Positions 63,070 to 64,000 of a stretch of DNA of 64,000 bases are shown here, one piece after another (position 1 is the first letter of the stretch; each line of letters starts with the position of its first letter). The notes beneath the pieces were generated by a model that ran no database searches, was not told where the DNA came from, and saw only the letters and a list, made by a program, of their open reading frames with translations. The stretch is taken from positions 1 to 64,000 of the forward strand of contig CAZVYG010000004.1 in NCBI GenBank assembly GCA_964631605.1, read 5' to 3'. This DNA comes from JARKQH01 sp964631605. GTDB taxonomy: Bacteria; Verrucomicrobiota; Verrucomicrobiia; Limisphaerales; UBA8199. The position numbers and the translations under genes were made by a program.

Positions 63070-64000
63070 ATGAACTCCTCTCTTATTCATCTGATCGTCC
63101 CGCGGGTATCCCGGCCGACCAGGATGCGACAAAGCCCGATGGTTCTGACCTTGGCGGCGGCCGCCCTGATCTGGGCCGTGGGAGCCCGCGCCCAGGTGGA
63201 CACGTTTGACGATGGGAACGACACCGGCTGGCTGCGCTCGTCAATACCGGCTGCCACATTCAGTTTTCCGCCCGACGCCCAGGGCGGTCGGGCCTACCGT
63301 CTCCAAGGCGGACCAGCCAGTTCCGGCGCGGACACCAATGCGCGGGCGTTCAGTTATCTGACCAACCGAATCTACACGAATTTCTATGCGGCGGTGGACG
63401 TGGTGGCGTGGAATACGAATCAGGACTGCAACCTGGTGCTGGGCCTGATCGCGCGGGCGAGCAGCAACGAGAACATCTACGCCGGGATGCCATTTGACCC
63501 AAGCATACCGATGGGCCTAACCTTCAATGTCCGTCTCCACAACTGGCGGTCCTACACCGGGCCCGGCAACACCGGGCCGCTGGGTCATCGCGACCAGATG
63601 AGTGTTTGGGGCATTGTGAACGCGTACGGCACGCTGATGCTGGGCAACCCGGTGGCGGTCAGCCAGGTGGGCTTTCGCTGGGTGCCCGGGCGGGCTTATC
63701 GGCTGGTGCTGAGCAACACCAATAACCTGGGCGACTCGCTTCAGTATTACACGTGCGCCATTTATGATGTGAACGATCTGACGCGCCCGCTGCTCACGAT
63801 GACGGGGGATGATACTTACTACGGCAACTCGGTTTATATTCCGCCCTACGGCTATGTGGGCGTATTCGGCTATCACCTGTCCAACAATGACTTTGATCCG
63901 ACGGTGGACGTGACGTTTGACAATTTCTATGTGGGCGAGACCGCCCCGCCGGGCGTGGCGCCGCCGGGAATTCCGCATGGAATGCCGGGGGCTCCGCAGG
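63070..64000 (+). CDS. Secreted protein, start only (runs off the window)
   Basis: The frame is open from the ATG at 63070 to the last base, giving about 310 residues. A signal peptide is visible (hydrophobic stretch LTLAAAALIWAVGARAQ, about 26-42); ATGs at codons 19 and 24 are alternative starts. The exported part begins VDTFDDGNDTGW and has a beta-sandwich, laminin-G/concanavalin-like look, with VTFDNFYVG near residue 290. It ends in a Pro/Gly-rich stretch that may lead into another domain. Function unknown. Confidence 0.75.
   Translation, partial: MNSSLIHLIVPRVSRPTRMRQSPMVLTLAAAALIWAVGARAQVDTFDDGNDTGWLRSSIPAATFSFPPDAQGGRAYRLQGGPASSGADTNARAFSYLTNRIYTNFYAAVDVVAWNTNQDCNLVLGLIARASSNENIYAGMPFDPSIPMGLTFNVRLHNWRSYTGPGNTGPLGHRDQMSVWGIVNAYGTLMLGNPVAVSQVGFRWVPGRAYRLVLSNTNNLGDSLQYYTCAIYDVNDLTRPLLTMTGDDTYYGNSVYIPPYGYVGVFGYHLSNNDFDPTVDVTFDNFYVGETAPPGVAPPGIPHGMPGAPQ

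Overview
The window is a high-GC chromosomal segment that most resembles the Verrucomicrobiota, in particular the Pedosphaera/Limisphaerales side. The placement rests on PEP-CTERM secreted proteins, a TIGR03790-type protein, a tricorn protease homologue, many secreted proteins ending in a W...RFYR module, few Shine-Dalgarno sequences, and an unusual ribosomal cluster. It is inferred from gene content; no rRNA gene is present to test it.

Region 1 (1-6.1 kb): the 3' end of a secreted protein, a TMEM14-like membrane protein, a tricorn-type protease and a GH51 alpha-L-arabinofuranosidase, suggesting peptide and plant-polysaccharide use. Region 2 (6.1-19.8 kb): a ribosomal/transcription supercluster from rplB to rplQ that includes secY, map, infA, rpmJ and rpoA and ends at a strong terminator. 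It starts abruptly at rplB behind its own promoter, and rpmD and adk are missing from their usual places. Region 3 (19.8-35 kb): housekeeping genes, namely RNase D, an acyl-CoA synthetase, a CNNM/HlyC-type membrane protein, ribosomal protein S1, an OPT transporter, gamma-carbonic anhydrase, RecD2, an M48 peptidase, a MetX-MetW fusion and RecA.

Region 4 (35-42 kb): envelope proteins, namely an ExoD-family protein coupled to a small membrane protein, a TIGR03790 protein, a PEP-CTERM protein and a DUF2167 membrane protein ending in six consecutive heptads. Region 5 (42-46 kb): a zinc-type metal uptake locus (small His/Cys protein, His-loop porin, ZnuA-like binding protein, ZnuB-like permease) without an ATPase gene. 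It ends in a 103-bp structured inverted-repeat element. Region 6 (46-57 kb): a SWIM/SNF2 helicase, YebC, then an envelope lipid-transport block: an MMPL/RND (HpnN-like) transporter, an unrecognised protein built of repeated aromatic-Pro-aromatic motifs, and MlaE-MlaF-MlaD. This block is the best candidate here for an undescribed system. Region 7 (57-64 kb): a fibronectin-III secreted protein, a GNAT-like protein overlapping a stand-alone GspE/PilB ATPase, a DUF362 protein, a PEP-CTERM protein behind a near-consensus sigma-70 promoter, and the start of another secreted protein.

No tRNA, rRNA, CRISPR array, prophage or intact insertion sequence was seen.
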